This document shows positions 26,935 through 35,478 of a stretch of 64,000 nucleotides of DNA, piece by piece (the first letter of the stretch is position 1; the number at the start of each line of letters is the position of its first letter). Below the pieces are notes generated by a model that saw only the letters and a list, made by a program, of their open reading frames with translations, had not been told where the DNA came from and did not search any database. Source of the DNA: Pseudomonas purpurea (GTDB lineage Bacteria; Pseudomonadota; Gammaproteobacteria; Pseudomonadales; Pseudomonadaceae); NCBI RefSeq assembly GCF_039908635.1, contig NZ_CP150918.1:4046001-4110000 (forward strand). The letters are read 5' to 3'. Made by a program: the position numbers and the translations under genes.

Positions 26935-27321
26935 GTGTCCGTCAAAGCACAACTTATCAAAGGGCTACGTGTCGGCCTCGGCCAACTGATCATTTTTATC
27001 GATTTCATCACCCGCCCGGGCAAAAAGCAGCGCCCTGCCGTCGCTCAGGCTCAGGTTGAAACGGCCGCCAAGGGCCTGACCCTGTATCAGTTCCACGCCT
27101 GCCCGTTCTGCGTGAAAACCCGCCGCACCCTGCGCCGCCTGAACGTGCCGGTGGCCCTGCGTGACGCGAAGAACAACGAACAGGATCGCCAGGCCCTGCT
27201 GGAGCAAGGTGGCAAGATCAAGGTGCCGTGCCTGCGCATCGAAGAAAACGGCCAGACCACCTGGATGTATGAGTCCAAGGTGATCATTGATTATCTGGAC
27301 AAGCGTTTCGCTGCGATCTGA
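26935..27321 (+). CDS. Glutaredoxin / GST N-terminal domain protein
   Basis: 128 residues. The N-terminal segment (about 8-28) is hydrophobic and could anchor it to the membrane. A glutaredoxin-like thioredoxin fold follows, with the redox motif CPFC at residues 56-59 and the cis-proline in KIKVPCLRIEE. Family members reduce disulfides or glutathionylated proteins. The GTG start is chosen because GAGG lies six bases upstream, while the earlier ATG is inside the folE terminator region. Confidence 0.85.
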   Translation: MSVKAQLIKGLRVGLGQLIIFIDFITRPGKKQRPAVAQAQVETAAKGLTLYQFHACPFCVKTRRTLRRLNVPVALRDAKNNEQDRQALLEQGGKIKVPCLRIEENGQTTWMYESKVIIDYLDKRFAAI

Positions 27322-27383
27322 TGATTTTTGCGGTGCTCTGACTGACGCCTTCGCCGGCACAGCCACCGCAAATCCCAGACAAC

Positions 27384-27424
27384 AATAAACCGGCCCATTC
27401 GCCTAATGCCGGTTTATTTGTTTT
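27384..27424 (+). terminator. Rho-independent terminator after the glutaredoxin gene
   Basis: AATAAACCGGC and GCCGGTTTATT form an 11-base perfect stem around 13 bases, followed by TTGTTTT. Confidence 0.85.
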
Positions 27425-27573
27425 CACCCCTGCCTCACGCCGCTTTGGCGGCCTACGCCTGACGCACCACCGCCGCCAACCTGTCGATCACTCCCGCGCG
27501 GGAACGATCATTCGGCGATATATCCCTATCGCCAGTCTTTTCGTCTACAAAATAAAAAACATTATTTGCTTTA

Positions 27574-27585
27574 TTTGTATACAAA
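27574..27585. promoter_or_regulatory. Palindromic operator candidate upstream of the AzgA-type permease
   Basis: TTTGTATACAAA is a perfect 12-base palindrome about 130 bases before the start codon. The same core occurs at two other promoters of this cluster. A FadR/GntR-type regulator would be a reasonable guess from the GT-n-AC pattern. Confidence 0.6.
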
Positions 27586-27713
27586 AGCATAATTCGCCAC
27601 GTGCGAGTTCCTGACTAATCGGTCAACAAATTCGCAAGTACCTCAAAGAGCCGCTGCCCACCTCCTGTGTCCGGCTCTGGAAATAACAATAAAACTCTTG
27701 AGGAGTACTCGCT

Positions 27714-29064
27714 GTGGAAAGCCGCAAATCCGAATCCCCGACGCTGGAACTCTCGCCGCCGCTGCGCAATGGCTGGCTGGAGCGCATCTTCAAACTCAGC
27801 GTGCATGGCACCACGGTGAAGACCGAATTGATCGCAGGTCTCACAACCTTTATCACCATGGCCTACATCATCTTCGTCAACCCCAACATCATGGCGGACG
27901 CCGGTATCGACCACGGCGCGGCATTTGTCGCCACCTGCATCGCCGCCGCGCTCGGTTGCCTGTTGATGGGCCTGTACGCCAACTGGCCCGTAGGCCCTGG
28001 CGCCGGGCATGGGCCTGAACGCGTTTTTCACCTACACCGTGGTCGGCACCATGGGCTACAACTGGGAAACCGCCCTCGGTGCGGTGTTTGTCTCCGGCGT
28101 GTTGTTCATGATTCTGACCTTTTCCCGCATCCGTGAATGGCTGCTCAATAGCATCCCGGTGAGTCTGCGCTTCGCCATGGGTGCCGGTGTGGGCCTGTTC
28201 CTGGGGCTGATCGGTTTGAAAACCGCAGGCATCGTTGTCGACAGCCCGGCGACCTTGATCAAACTCGGCTCCCTGCGCGAGCCCGGCCCGCTGCTCGCGG
28301 CCATCTGCTTCCTGATGATCGCCGTGCTGAGCTACCACCGCGTATTCGGTGCAATTCTCATCAGCATCATCACCGTGACCCTGGCCGGTTGGGGCCTGGG
28401 CCTGGTGCATTACGAAGGGATCATGTCGGCGCCACCCAGCCTGGCTCCAACGTGGATGGCCATGAACGTTGCCGGCGTGTTTAACGTCAGCATGATCAGC
28501 GTGGTACTGGCGTTCCTCTTCGTGCACATGTTCGACACCGCCGGCACCCTGATGGGGGTTGCCCAGCGCGCCAATCTGGTCGGCGAAGACGGCAGGATCG
28601 AAAACCTCTCCCGCGCCATGAAAGCCGACAGTGCTTCCAGCGTATTTGGCGCGTTGGTCGGTGTGCCTCCCGTAACAAGCTATGTGGAAAGCGCCGCGGG
28701 TGTAGCCGCGGGAGGTCGGACTGGTCTTACCGCCGTGACCGTAGGTGTTCTGTTTATCGCGGCAATGTTTTTCGCCCCACTGGCGGGGATGATTCCGGCT
28801 TACGCCACCGCCGGCGCGCTGATTTATGTCGCAATGCTGATGATGGGCGGCATGGAACACATCAAGTGGAGCGATGCCACTGACAGCATTCCGGCCATCG
28901 TTACCGCGATCATGATGCCACTGACCTTCTCGGTCGCCGATGGCATTGCGCTGGGCTTCATCACCTACGTGGTGCTGAAGGCCGGTACGGGCAAGCACAA
29001 GGAAATCTCCATCAGTTTGTGGGTACTGTGCGCGATCTTCATCGCCAAGTTCATTTTCTTGTAG
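27714..29064 (+). pseudogene. AzgA/PbuG-type purine permease, frameshifted
   Basis: A single +1 change splits an otherwise complete NCS2/AzgA permease of about 450 residues. The first frame (GTG start at 27714) runs MESRKSESPTLELSPPLRNG to GLYANWPVG. The rest, MGLNAFFTYTVVGTMGYNWE to AIFIAKFIFL, is in the next frame. The family sequence between them is LAPGMGLNAFFTYT, obtained by removing one C from the CCC at 27995-27997. Such permeases bring in adenine, guanine or hypoxanthine with protons. The position beside urate catabolism genes and the operator upstream fit that role. Real mutation or consensus error is undecided. Confidence 0.88.
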
Positions 29065-29113
29065 GTTGCGAAGAGAGCTTGCTGCTGATCGTTTGCAGCA
29101 AGCCGTTTGAATC

Positions 29114-29140
29114 GCCTCACCCACATCGGGTGGGGCTTTT
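29114..29140 (+). terminator. Rho-independent terminator after the permease
   Basis: GCCTCACCC-ACATC-GGGTGGGGC stem (one G-T pair) followed by TTTT. It lies between the permease stop and the LysE-type gene. Confidence 0.8.
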
Positions 29141-29159
29141 GTGCAGATGGAGGAACGTG

Positions 29160-29786
29160 ATGAGTCTGGAAACCTGGCTGCTGTTCAGCGGCGCCGCCCT
29201 GGTGGTGATCCTGATACCGGGCCCCTTGTCGTTGCTGATGATCAGCAACAGCCTGAACTACGGTTTGCGCCGTTCTTACCCGGCGTTTCTGGGTGGGGTG
29301 ATTGCCTCGATCTGCCTGTTGAGCGCTTCGGCGCTGGGCTTGGGCGCGCTGCTGCTGGCGTCGGAGCAACTCTTCAGCGCACTGAAAATTGTCGGCGCCC
29401 TGTACCTGTTCTACCTCGCCTGGCAGAGCTGGCAACAATCACGGCAACCGGCCCACGCCACTGAAGTTCCGCAGGCGGCGCCGGTTCCACGCTTTCGGGC
29501 GCTGTTCGGGCGTGCGTTTGTACTGGGCGCCAGCAACCCGAAAGACATCCTGTTCTTCGCCGCGTTCCTGCCGCAATTCTTGAGCGCGCAGCAGCCGTTC
29601 CTGCCACAGCTGCTGATCATGATCGCCACCTGGACGGTGCTGGATCTGCTGTGCAAATTGGCTTACGGCCTCGGTGCCCATGGCGCTGCACGGTACCTGC
29701 GCAGCGGCAAGGGTCAGAGCTGGTTCAACCGGATCAGCGCCGGGCTGTTCGGGGGGGCGGGTGCCGTATCATTGTTGAGCCGCTAA
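29160..29786 (+). CDS. LysE/RhtB family exporter
   Basis: 208 residues with about six membrane segments and the conserved N-terminal loop of the family (LIPGPLSLLMISNSLNYGLR; usually PGPnxxxv). LysE proteins export amino acids and related small compounds. The substrate is unknown. The start has GGAGGA six bases upstream. A seven-G run near its end is in frame. A REP pair and the convergent hiuH follow. Confidence 0.88.
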   Translation: MSLETWLLFSGAALVVILIPGPLSLLMISNSLNYGLRRSYPAFLGGVIASICLLSASALGLGALLLASEQLFSALKIVGALYLFYLAWQSWQQSRQPAHATEVPQAAPVPRFRALFGRAFVLGASNPKDILFFAAFLPQFLSAQQPFLPQLLIMIATWTVLDLLCKLAYGLGAHGAARYLRSGKGQSWFNRISAGLFGGAGAVSLLSR

Positions 29787-29796
29787 AAGCCAAAAG

Positions 29797-29876
29797 CATC
29801 GCGAGCAAGCTCGCTCCCACATTGTTTTTGTGTCGATCACAAATCTCCTGTGGGAGCAAGCCTGCTCGCGATGGCG
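29797..29876. repeat. Paired REP element, second type
   Basis: CATCGCGAGCAAGCTCGCTC and, inverted, TGGGAGCAAGCCTGCTCGCG flank about 30 bases. The same family recurs as a single copy at 41815 and as pairs at 51623 and 63858. Confidence 0.88.
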
Positions 29877-29904
29877 TCGGCACAGACACCCCATTTCTCA
29901 AGAC

Positions 29905-29931
29905 GAAAAAAAGCCCGCAGTGTAAGCGGGC
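29905..29931 (-). terminator. Rho-independent terminator of hiuH
   Basis: On the minus strand GCCCGC-TTACACT-GCGGGC is followed by seven T. Confidence 0.88.
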
Positions 29932-29989
29932 GAAAGACCAAAGAAGCTATATGCGCAGTCGCTTCTGAGAAAGATAGCTTGGGGGAGTC

Positions 29990-30343
29990 CTAACTTCCTC
30001 TGTAGGTCGAATAGCTGTAGGGCGAAATCAGTAACGGCACATGGTAGTGATCCTGCTCGGCCGAGATGCCGAACCGCAACACCACTACATCGAGAAAGGC
30101 CGGCTGCGGCAGTTGCACACCGCGAGCGCGGTAGTAATCGCCAGCCTGAAACTGCAATTGATAAACCCCGGAACGGTAGTCATCGCCTTGCAGCAACGGC
30201 GCATCGCAACGGCCGTCGCTGTTGGTCAATGCGCTGGCAACCAGTTCCAGCTGAGAACCTTCAACGCGGTACAGCTCGACCTTGATCGAGCTGCCCGGGC
30301 AACCGTGTGCAGCGTCCAAAACGTGTGTAGTCAAACGTCCCAT
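29990..30343 (-). CDS. uraH: 5-hydroxyisourate hydrolase (transthyretin-like)
   Basis: 117 residues. It hydrolyses 5-hydroxyisourate, the product of urate oxidation, to OHCU. The N-terminal TTHVLDAAHGCPGSSI contains the catalytic histidine, and the C-terminal tetrapeptide YRGS is the family hallmark. HYHVPLLISPYSYSTYRGS is intact. The ATG at MGRLTTHVLD is used; nine more codons upstream are open but have no family match. It is divergent from the puuE operon with operator-like palindromes between. Confidence 0.95.
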   Translation of the reverse strand: MGRLTTHVLDAAHGCPGSSIKVELYRVEGSQLELVASALTNSDGRCDAPLLQGDDYRSGVYQLQFQAGDYYRARGVQLPQPAFLDVVVLRFGISAEQDHYHVPLLISPYSYSTYRGS

Positions 30344-30475
30344 TGATTCTGCGTGCCTGCCTGCCTTCACGGCAGCCAGGCCTCGCGCCTCCCGGAGTCA
30401 GTTTAAAAGGAGACCGCGCCTTTTCGGAGCACGAAAGGCAGCGGCGAGCGAATGATTAAGACACTTTCAATTAAA

Positions 30476-30487
30476 ATTGTACACAAT
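30476..30487. promoter_or_regulatory. Operator-like palindrome near uraH promoter
   Basis: ATTGTACACAAT, one base from the perfect palindrome, about 135 bases upstream of the uraH start on the minus strand. It shares TTGTA-ACAA with the sites at 27574 and 30681. Confidence 0.5.
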
Positions 30488-30588
30488 AAAAACAACCTAT
30501 TTTCCTCCCCCCGCTAGACCGGGTGATTACGCAAATCTTCGGCAGAGCCCCAAGTAATAAAGATCTTCCATCCATTAGCTGACCGATC

Positions 30589-30604
30589 AGGCAGGTTTCT
30601 TGCA
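30589..30604 (+). promoter_or_regulatory. Possible sigma-54 promoter upstream of puuE
   Basis: AGGCAGGTTTCTTGCA has GG-N10-GC spacing and a perfect TTGCA, but the -24 half (AGGCAG) is imperfect. It would fit nitrogen-controlled purine use. The distance to puuE is about 185 bases. Confidence 0.35.
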
Positions 30605-30680
30605 CATTAACGTTGAACCAACGAGCCGGTAACAGTCGATGAAAAAGACAAAAAATCAGGCTTACAAAATGAATATAAAG

Positions 30681-30690
30681 TTGTATACAA
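30681..30690. promoter_or_regulatory. Palindromic operator candidate upstream of puuE
   Basis: TTGTATACAA, a perfect ten-base palindrome about 100 bases before the puuE start. Core identical to the one before the AzgA-type permease. Confidence 0.6.
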
Positions 30691-30788
30691 TCAGCCCATC
30701 GCTGTGACGCCAGCCTGCCACCTCATCGTCAGGCCGCCACACACCCCTTATCGCGAATAAGCAACCTCGAATAAGAAGGAAGACTGCA

Positions 30789-31715
30789 GTGAGCGCTGAC
30801 TACCCACGCGACCTGATCGGTTACGGCTCCAACCCTCCTCACCCGCACTGGCCGGGCAACGCCCGCATCGCCTTGTCTTTCGTGCTCAATTACGAGGAAG
30901 GCGGCGAGCGCAACATCCTTCATGGCGATCAAGAATCCGAAGCCTTCCTCTCGGAAATGGTCTCGGCGCAACCGCTGCAAGGCGAGCGCAACATGAGCAT
31001 GGAGTCGCTGTACGAGTATGGCAGCCGTGCCGGCGTCTGGCGGGTCCTCAAACTGTTCAAGGCATTCGACATTCCGCTGACCGTCTTCGCCGTGGCCATG
31101 GCCGCCCAGCGCCACCCGGACGTGATCCGCGCCATGGTCGATGCCGGCCACGAGATTTGCAGCCACGGTTACCGCTGGATCGACTACCAGTACATGGACG
31201 AAGCGCAAGAGCGCGAGCACATGCTCGAAGCCATCCGCATCCTCACCGAAATCACCGGCGAACGCCCGCTGGGCTGGTACACCGGCCGCACCGGGCCGAA
31301 CACTCGCCGGCTGGTGATGGAAGAAGGCGGTTTCCTCTATGACTGCGACACCTACGACGATGACCTGCCCTACTGGGAACCGAACAACCCGACCGGCAAG
31401 CCGCACCTGGTAATCCCGTACACCCTGGACACCAACGACATGCGCTTCACCCAGGTTCAGGGTTTCAACAAGGGCGACGATTTCTATCAGTACCTCAAGG
31501 ACGCGTTCGACGTGCTCTACGCTGAAGGCGCCGACGCGCCAAAAATGCTCTCCATCGGTTTGCATTGCCGCCTGATCGGTCGCCCCGCGCGACTGGCCGC
31601 GTTGAAGCGTTTTATCGAATACGCGAAAAGCCACGAACACGTCTGGTTCACCCGCCGGGTCGACATCGCCCGGCACTGGCACCAAACCCACCCGTACCAA
31701 GGGGCTGCACAATGA
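30789..31715 (+). CDS. puuE: Allantoinase PuuE (polysaccharide deacetylase family)
   Basis: 308 residues. It hydrolyses allantoin to allantoate but belongs to the NodB/polysaccharide deacetylase fold, unlike the amidohydrolase AllB. Typical parts are YPRDLIGYGSNPPHPHWPGN near the start, the EICSHGYRWIDYQ loop and LHCRLIGRPARLAAL near the end. Start is GTG with AAGGA upstream. Its stop overlaps the uraD start (ATGA), so translation is coupled. It leads the operon puuE-uraD-alc-allA-puuD. Confidence 0.95.
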   Translation: MSADYPRDLIGYGSNPPHPHWPGNARIALSFVLNYEEGGERNILHGDQESEAFLSEMVSAQPLQGERNMSMESLYEYGSRAGVWRVLKLFKAFDIPLTVFAVAMAAQRHPDVIRAMVDAGHEICSHGYRWIDYQYMDEAQEREHMLEAIRILTEITGERPLGWYTGRTGPNTRRLVMEEGGFLYDCDTYDDDLPYWEPNNPTGKPHLVIPYTLDTNDMRFTQVQGFNKGDDFYQYLKDAFDVLYAEGADAPKMLSIGLHCRLIGRPARLAALKRFIEYAKSHEHVWFTRRVDIARHWHQTHPYQGAAQ

Positions 31716-32227
31716 CTGCCTTCCAAACCCTGAAGCCGTCGACCCTGAGCCGTGACGAATTCGTCGAGGCCTTCGCCGACATCTACGAACATTCGCCATG
31801 GGTCGCCGAGAAGGCTTTCGACCTGGGCCAGGACGCGGCGATCGACGAGATCGAAACCCTGCACCAGCGCATGAGCGACATCCTGCTCAGCGCCGATCAC
31901 GCCAGCCAGCTTGAACTGATCGTTGCTCACCCGGACCTGGCTGGCCGTGCTGCCATCCAGGGCCAACTGACCGAAGCCAGCACTCATGAACAGGCTGGCG
32001 CCGGTATTCACCAATGCACGAGCGATGAGTTCGTGCGCTTCACGGAACTGAACGATGCCTACAAAGCCACGTTCAAGTTCCCCTTCATCATGGCGGTAAA
32101 AGGCAGCAACCGGCATCAGATCCTTGCGGCGTTCGAAACGCGCATTCACAACTCGGTGGACACCGAATTCAAATGCGCGCTGGCAGAGATCAACAAGATC
32201 GCGTTGTTCCGATTACTGACCCTATAG
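31712..32227 (+). CDS. uraD: OHCU decarboxylase
   Basis: 171 residues. It decarboxylates 2-oxo-4-hydroxy-4-carboxy-5-ureidoimidazoline to (S)-allantoin. The catalytic His-Pro and the motif LIVAHPDLAGRAAI are visible, followed by the conserved Asn-Tyr-like FTELNDAYKATFKFPFIMAVKG stretch. It is an all-helical single-domain enzyme of normal length. It overlaps puuE by four bases. Together with UraH it completes stereospecific urate breakdown. Confidence 0.96.
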   Translation: MTAFQTLKPSTLSRDEFVEAFADIYEHSPWVAEKAFDLGQDAAIDEIETLHQRMSDILLSADHASQLELIVAHPDLAGRAAIQGQLTEASTHEQAGAGIHQCTSDEFVRFTELNDAYKATFKFPFIMAVKGSNRHQILAAFETRIHNSVDTEFKCALAEINKIALFRLLTL

Positions 32228-32326
32228 CGAGCAGCTCTTGTAAAAAGCCCGGGCGCCACTTAACGCAGGAATCGCCCAGGGCACTGCAAGCATCCCAAGC
32301 CACTTAATTAAAGGCAGACAAGAAGA

Positions 32327-33322
32327 ATGAAAGCTTACGCCGTACCTTTCGAGAAGTTCGTCAACCTGGCCGATGCCCGCCTGGGCACCAAAATCATCTC
32401 GATCACCGATGACTGGTTCGCAGACGCCAACCGTCTGTTCCAACCGACCCCGGCCGTGTGGAAGGAGGGCGTGTTCGATGACAACGGCAAGTGGATGGAC
32501 GGCTGGGAGTCGCGCCGCAAGCGCTTCGAAGGCTACGACAGCGCCGTGATCCGCCTGGGCGTACCAGGTTCGATCAAAGGCGTAGACATCGACACTTCAT
32601 TCTTCACCGGCAACTTCCCGCCATCGGCCTCCCTCGAAGCCTGTTTCCTGGCTGAAGGCGAGCCGACCGAAACCACCCAGTGGGTTGAAGTGCTGTCGGC
32701 CGTCGAGCTGCAAGGCAACAGCCATCACTACCACGAAATCAACAACGACCAGGCGTTCAGCCACCTGCGTTTCAATATCTACCCGGACGGCGGCGTGGCC
32801 CGTCTGCGGGTGTACGGCATTCCGTTCCGCGACTGGTCGGCGGTGGGTGACAACGAACAGGTTGACCTGGCCGCTGCCCTGAACGGCGGTCGCGCCCTGG
32901 CCTGTTCCGACGAACACTTCGGCCGCATGAGCAACATCCTCAACCCGGGCCGCGGCATCAACATGGGCGATGGCTGGGAAACCGCCCGGCGCCGCACGCC
33001 AGGCAATGACTGGGTGATCGTCGCGCTGGGCCATGCGGGCGAGATCGAAAAAATCATCGTCGACACCCTGCACTTCAAGGGCAACTACCCGGACACCTGC
33101 TCGATCCAGGGCGCGTTCGTCAAGGGCGGCACCGACAGCCAGATCGAAACCCAGTCGCTGTTCTGGCGCGAACTGCTGCCAAGCCAGAAGCTGGAAATGC
33201 ACGCCGAACACACCTTCGCCGAGCAGATCAAGGCGCTGGGTCCGATCACCCACATCCGCCTGAACGTGTTCCCGGACGGTGGCGTGAGCCGTTTGCGCGT
33301 ATTGGGCAAAGTAGCCAAGTAA
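32327..33322 (+). CDS. alc: Allantoicase
   Basis: 331 residues. It cleaves allantoate to ureidoglycolate and urea. Two tandem allantoicase repeats are seen (about 15-170 and 185-330); each contains a [13 protein letters not shown] or [16 protein letters not shown] end and a W-E-x-x-R-R piece ([24 protein letters not shown]). It is the third gene of the puuE operon. A short REP-derived hairpin lies right after the stop, before allA. Confidence 0.95.
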   Translation: MKAYAVPFEKFVNLADARLGTKIISITDDWFADANRLFQPTPAVWKEGVFDDNGKWMDGWESRRKRFEGYDSAVIRLGVPGSIKGVDIDTSFFTGNFPPSASLEACFLAEGEPTETTQWVEVLSAVELQGNSHHYHEINNDQAFSHLRFNIYPDGGVARLRVYGIPFRDWSAVGDNEQVDLAAALNGGRALACSDEHFGRMSNILNPGRGINMGDGWETARRRTPGNDWVIVALGHAGEIEKIIVDTLHFKGNYPDTCSIQGAFVKGGTDSQIETQSLFWRELLPSQKLEMHAEHTFAEQIKALGPITHIRLNVFPDGGVSRLRVLGKVAK

Positions 33323-33332
33323 GAGGTGATCC

Positions 33333-33362
33333 TGTGGCGAGGGAGCAAGCTCCCTCGCCACA
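33333..33362. repeat. Single collapsed REP hairpin between alc and allA
   Basis: Two 14-base perfect arms (TGTGGCGAGGGAGC and its complement) around AA. An identical 30-base element is at 53899. Here it sits inside an operon and would form a strong mRNA hairpin. Confidence 0.9.
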
Positions 33363-33404
33363 ACTGCAGAACCAACAACACAGAATTTGGATAAGAAGAC
33401 CAGC

Positions 33405-33908
33405 ATGCGCACATTGACGATTGAACCGCTGACCAAAGAAGCCTTCGCCCCTTTCGGTGACGTGATTGAAACCGACGGCAGCGATCACTTCATGATCAAC
33501 AACGGTTCGACCCTGCGCTTTCACAAACTGGCGACGGTTGAAACCGCCACGCCAGAGGATAAAGCGATCATCAGTATCTTCCGCGCCGACGCGCAGGACA
33601 TGCCGCTGACCGTCTGCATGCTGGAGCGCCATCCGCTGGGCAGCCAGGCTTTCATTCCGCTGCTCGGCAACCCCTTTCTGATCGTGGTCGCGCCACTTGG
33701 CGATGCACCGGTATCAGGCTTGGTCCGCGCCTTCGTCACTAACGGCAGGCAGGGCATTAATTACCATCGCGGCGTTTGGCACCACCCGGTGCTGACGATC
33801 GAAAAGCGGGATGACTTCCTGGTGGTTGATCGCAGTGGCACAGGCAATAACTGCGATGAGCATTTTTTCAAAGAGGATGAGCGGTTGATCCTCGCCCCCC
33901 ACCAATAA
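33405..33908 (+). CDS. allA: Ureidoglycolate lyase
   Basis: 167 residues of the AllA cupin family. It splits ureidoglycolate into glyoxylate and urea. Conserved stretches are TIEPLTKEAFAPFGDVIE at the start, the ERHPLGSQAFIPL motif with the metal or substrate-binding His, and the GVWHHPVLTIEKRDDFLVVD region. The start at MRTLTIEP has a weak AAGAAG upstream; a CTG/ATG six codons earlier is less likely. The REP hairpin upstream may reduce its expression relative to alc. Confidence 0.95.
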   Translation: MRTLTIEPLTKEAFAPFGDVIETDGSDHFMINNGSTLRFHKLATVETATPEDKAIISIFRADAQDMPLTVCMLERHPLGSQAFIPLLGNPFLIVVAPLGDAPVSGLVRAFVTNGRQGINYHRGVWHHPVLTIEKRDDFLVVDRSGTGNNCDEHFFKEDERLILAPHQ

Positions 33909-33958
33909 GAGAAGGTCCATCACGCGATAACACGCGTGACGGGCGAGAGGTAAAGACT

Positions 33959-35260
33959 GTGGAAGCACATCTGTTGGAATGGCTGAACCTGAGCGTGCGC
34001 TGGGTTCATATGATCACTGGCGTGGCCTGGATCGGCGCGTCGTTCTACTTTGTCTGGCTGGAAAACAACCTCAATCGGGTCAACCCGAAAAACGGCCTGG
34101 CCGGCGACCTCTGGGCGATTCACGGTGGCGGGATCTACCACCTGGAAAAGTACAAACTGGCCCCACCGACCATGCCGGATAACCTGCACTGGTTCAAATG
34201 GGAGGCGTACTTCACCTGGCTGTCGGGGGTCGCGCTGCTGTGCGTGGTGTTCTACTCCAACCCGACGCTGTACCTGTTGGCACCCGGCAGCACCCTGAGC
34301 GGACCGGAAGGCGTGGCCATTGGTCTGGGTTCGTTGTTCATCGGCTGGTTCATCTACTCCTTCCTCTGCGACTCGGCGCTGGGCAAACGCCCTGCCCTGC
34401 TAGGCGCAATCCTGTTCGTGCTGATCATCGGTGCCGCGTACGGTTTCAGCAAAGTGTTCAGCGGTCGCGGGGCTTACCTGCATGTCGGCGCGATCATCGG
34501 CACCATCATGGTGGGTAACGTGTTCCGCATCATCATGCCGGCCCAACGGGCACTGGTGGCGGCGATTGCCGAGAACCGCACGCCCGATCCGGCGTTGCCG
34601 GCCAAAGGCTTGTTGCGTTCACGGCACAACAACTACTTCACCTTGCCAGTGCTGTTCATCATGATCAGCAACCACTTCCCGAGCACGTACGGCAGCCAAT
34701 ACAACTGGCTGATCCTGGCCGGGATCGCGGTGCTGGCGGTGTTGGTGCGTCACTACTTCAACACCCGCCACGACAGCCACAAGTTCGCCTGGACCTTGCC
34801 CGTCGCCGCAGTGGGCATGATCAGCCTGGCTTACGTCACCGGCCCTGCGCCGATGAACAGCCCGGAAGTGGCCAAGGCACCGGCAAAAATCGAGTACCAA
34901 CCGTTGCCGGAAACCGCTCTGGGCGGCGGCGCCAAACCGGCCGAAACGGCTCCAGTGACAGCCCCTGCAACGGCACCGGCCCAAGCGTCGAATGCCGGCC
35001 CGGACTTCGACAAAGTGCACAGCGTGATTCAGGAACGTTGCGCGGTTTGCCACTCGGCCAAGCCAACGAGCCCGCTGTTCAGTGCAGCACCGGCCGGCGT
35101 GATGTTCGACACCCCGGAACAGATCCGCCAAAACGCCCCGCGCATTCAGGCTCAGGCTGTCGCCAGCCAGATCATGCCGCTGGGCAACATTACCCAGATG
35201 ACCCAGCAGGAACGTGACCTCATCGGCGCCTGGATTGTTCAGGGAGCCCGCACCAATTAA
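33959..35260 (+). CDS. puuD: Urate hydroxylase PuuD with C-terminal cytochrome c domain
   Basis: 433 residues. The N-terminal part (1-300) has about eight membrane segments with conserved residues (WVHMITGVAWIGASFYFVWL, then SNHFPSTYGSQYNW). A proline/alanine linker precedes a periplasmic cytochrome c domain with heme motif CAVCH at 361-365 and a likely distal Met at 406 (MPLGN). PuuD oxidises urate to 5-hydroxyisourate and passes electrons to the respiratory chain, replacing uricase, which is not in the window. Start is GTG with GAGAGG upstream. It closes the puuE operon. Confidence 0.93.
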   Translation: MEAHLLEWLNLSVRWVHMITGVAWIGASFYFVWLENNLNRVNPKNGLAGDLWAIHGGGIYHLEKYKLAPPTMPDNLHWFKWEAYFTWLSGVALLCVVFYSNPTLYLLAPGSTLSGPEGVAIGLGSLFIGWFIYSFLCDSALGKRPALLGAILFVLIIGAAYGFSKVFSGRGAYLHVGAIIGTIMVGNVFRIIMPAQRALVAAIAENRTPDPALPAKGLLRSRHNNYFTLPVLFIMISNHFPSTYGSQYNWLILAGIAVLAVLVRHYFNTRHDSHKFAWTLPVAAVGMISLAYVTGPAPMNSPEVAKAPAKIEYQPLPETALGGGAKPAETAPVTAPATAPAQASNAGPDFDKVHSVIQERCAVCHSAKPTSPLFSAAPAGVMFDTPEQIRQNAPRIQAQAVASQIMPLGNITQMTQQERDLIGAWIVQGARTN

Positions 35261-35294
35261 GCAAAGCAACACAAAGGCCTGTATCAAGCGGACC

Positions 35295-35400
35295 TTTGTG
35301 GCGAGGGAGCTTGCTCCCGCTGGACTGCGCAGCAGTCCTCTGTTCTTCAAAAAGAGGGGCCGCTTCGCGACCCAGCGGGAGCAAGCTCCCTCGCCACAAA
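35295..35400. repeat. Paired REP element
   Basis: Outer arms of 29 bases are perfect reverse complements, core TGTGGCGAGGGAGCTTGCTC. The inner parts (ACTGCGCAGCAGT) are partly palindromic. Confidence 0.92.
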
Positions 35401-35478
35401 TATGAATGATGCAAAGGACAGCTGTGAGCAACCCGATAGCTGTTCAATCACAAGAATAAAAAAGATCCGAGGTGTTGC

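Larger units (their letters stand above)
27322..27713. other. Intergenic region before the purine cluster
   Basis: 392 bases with no gene. It holds the glutaredoxin terminator, a hairpin at 27514-27533 (GGCGATA/TATCGCC) followed by CTTTT, an AT-rich stretch, and the TTGTATACAA palindrome, annotated separately. Confidence 0.6.
30344..30788. other. Divergent promoter region of uraH and puuE
   Basis: 445 bases, AT-rich from about 30460 onward, with two TTGTAtACAA-type palindromes and a possible -24/-12 element, annotated separately. No gene. Confidence 0.65.

Noticed and set aside
27889..29124. 411-codon open frame antisense to the AzgA-type permease
   Set aside because: Low-complexity translation typical of a shadow; the permease reading explains the region once one base is removed.
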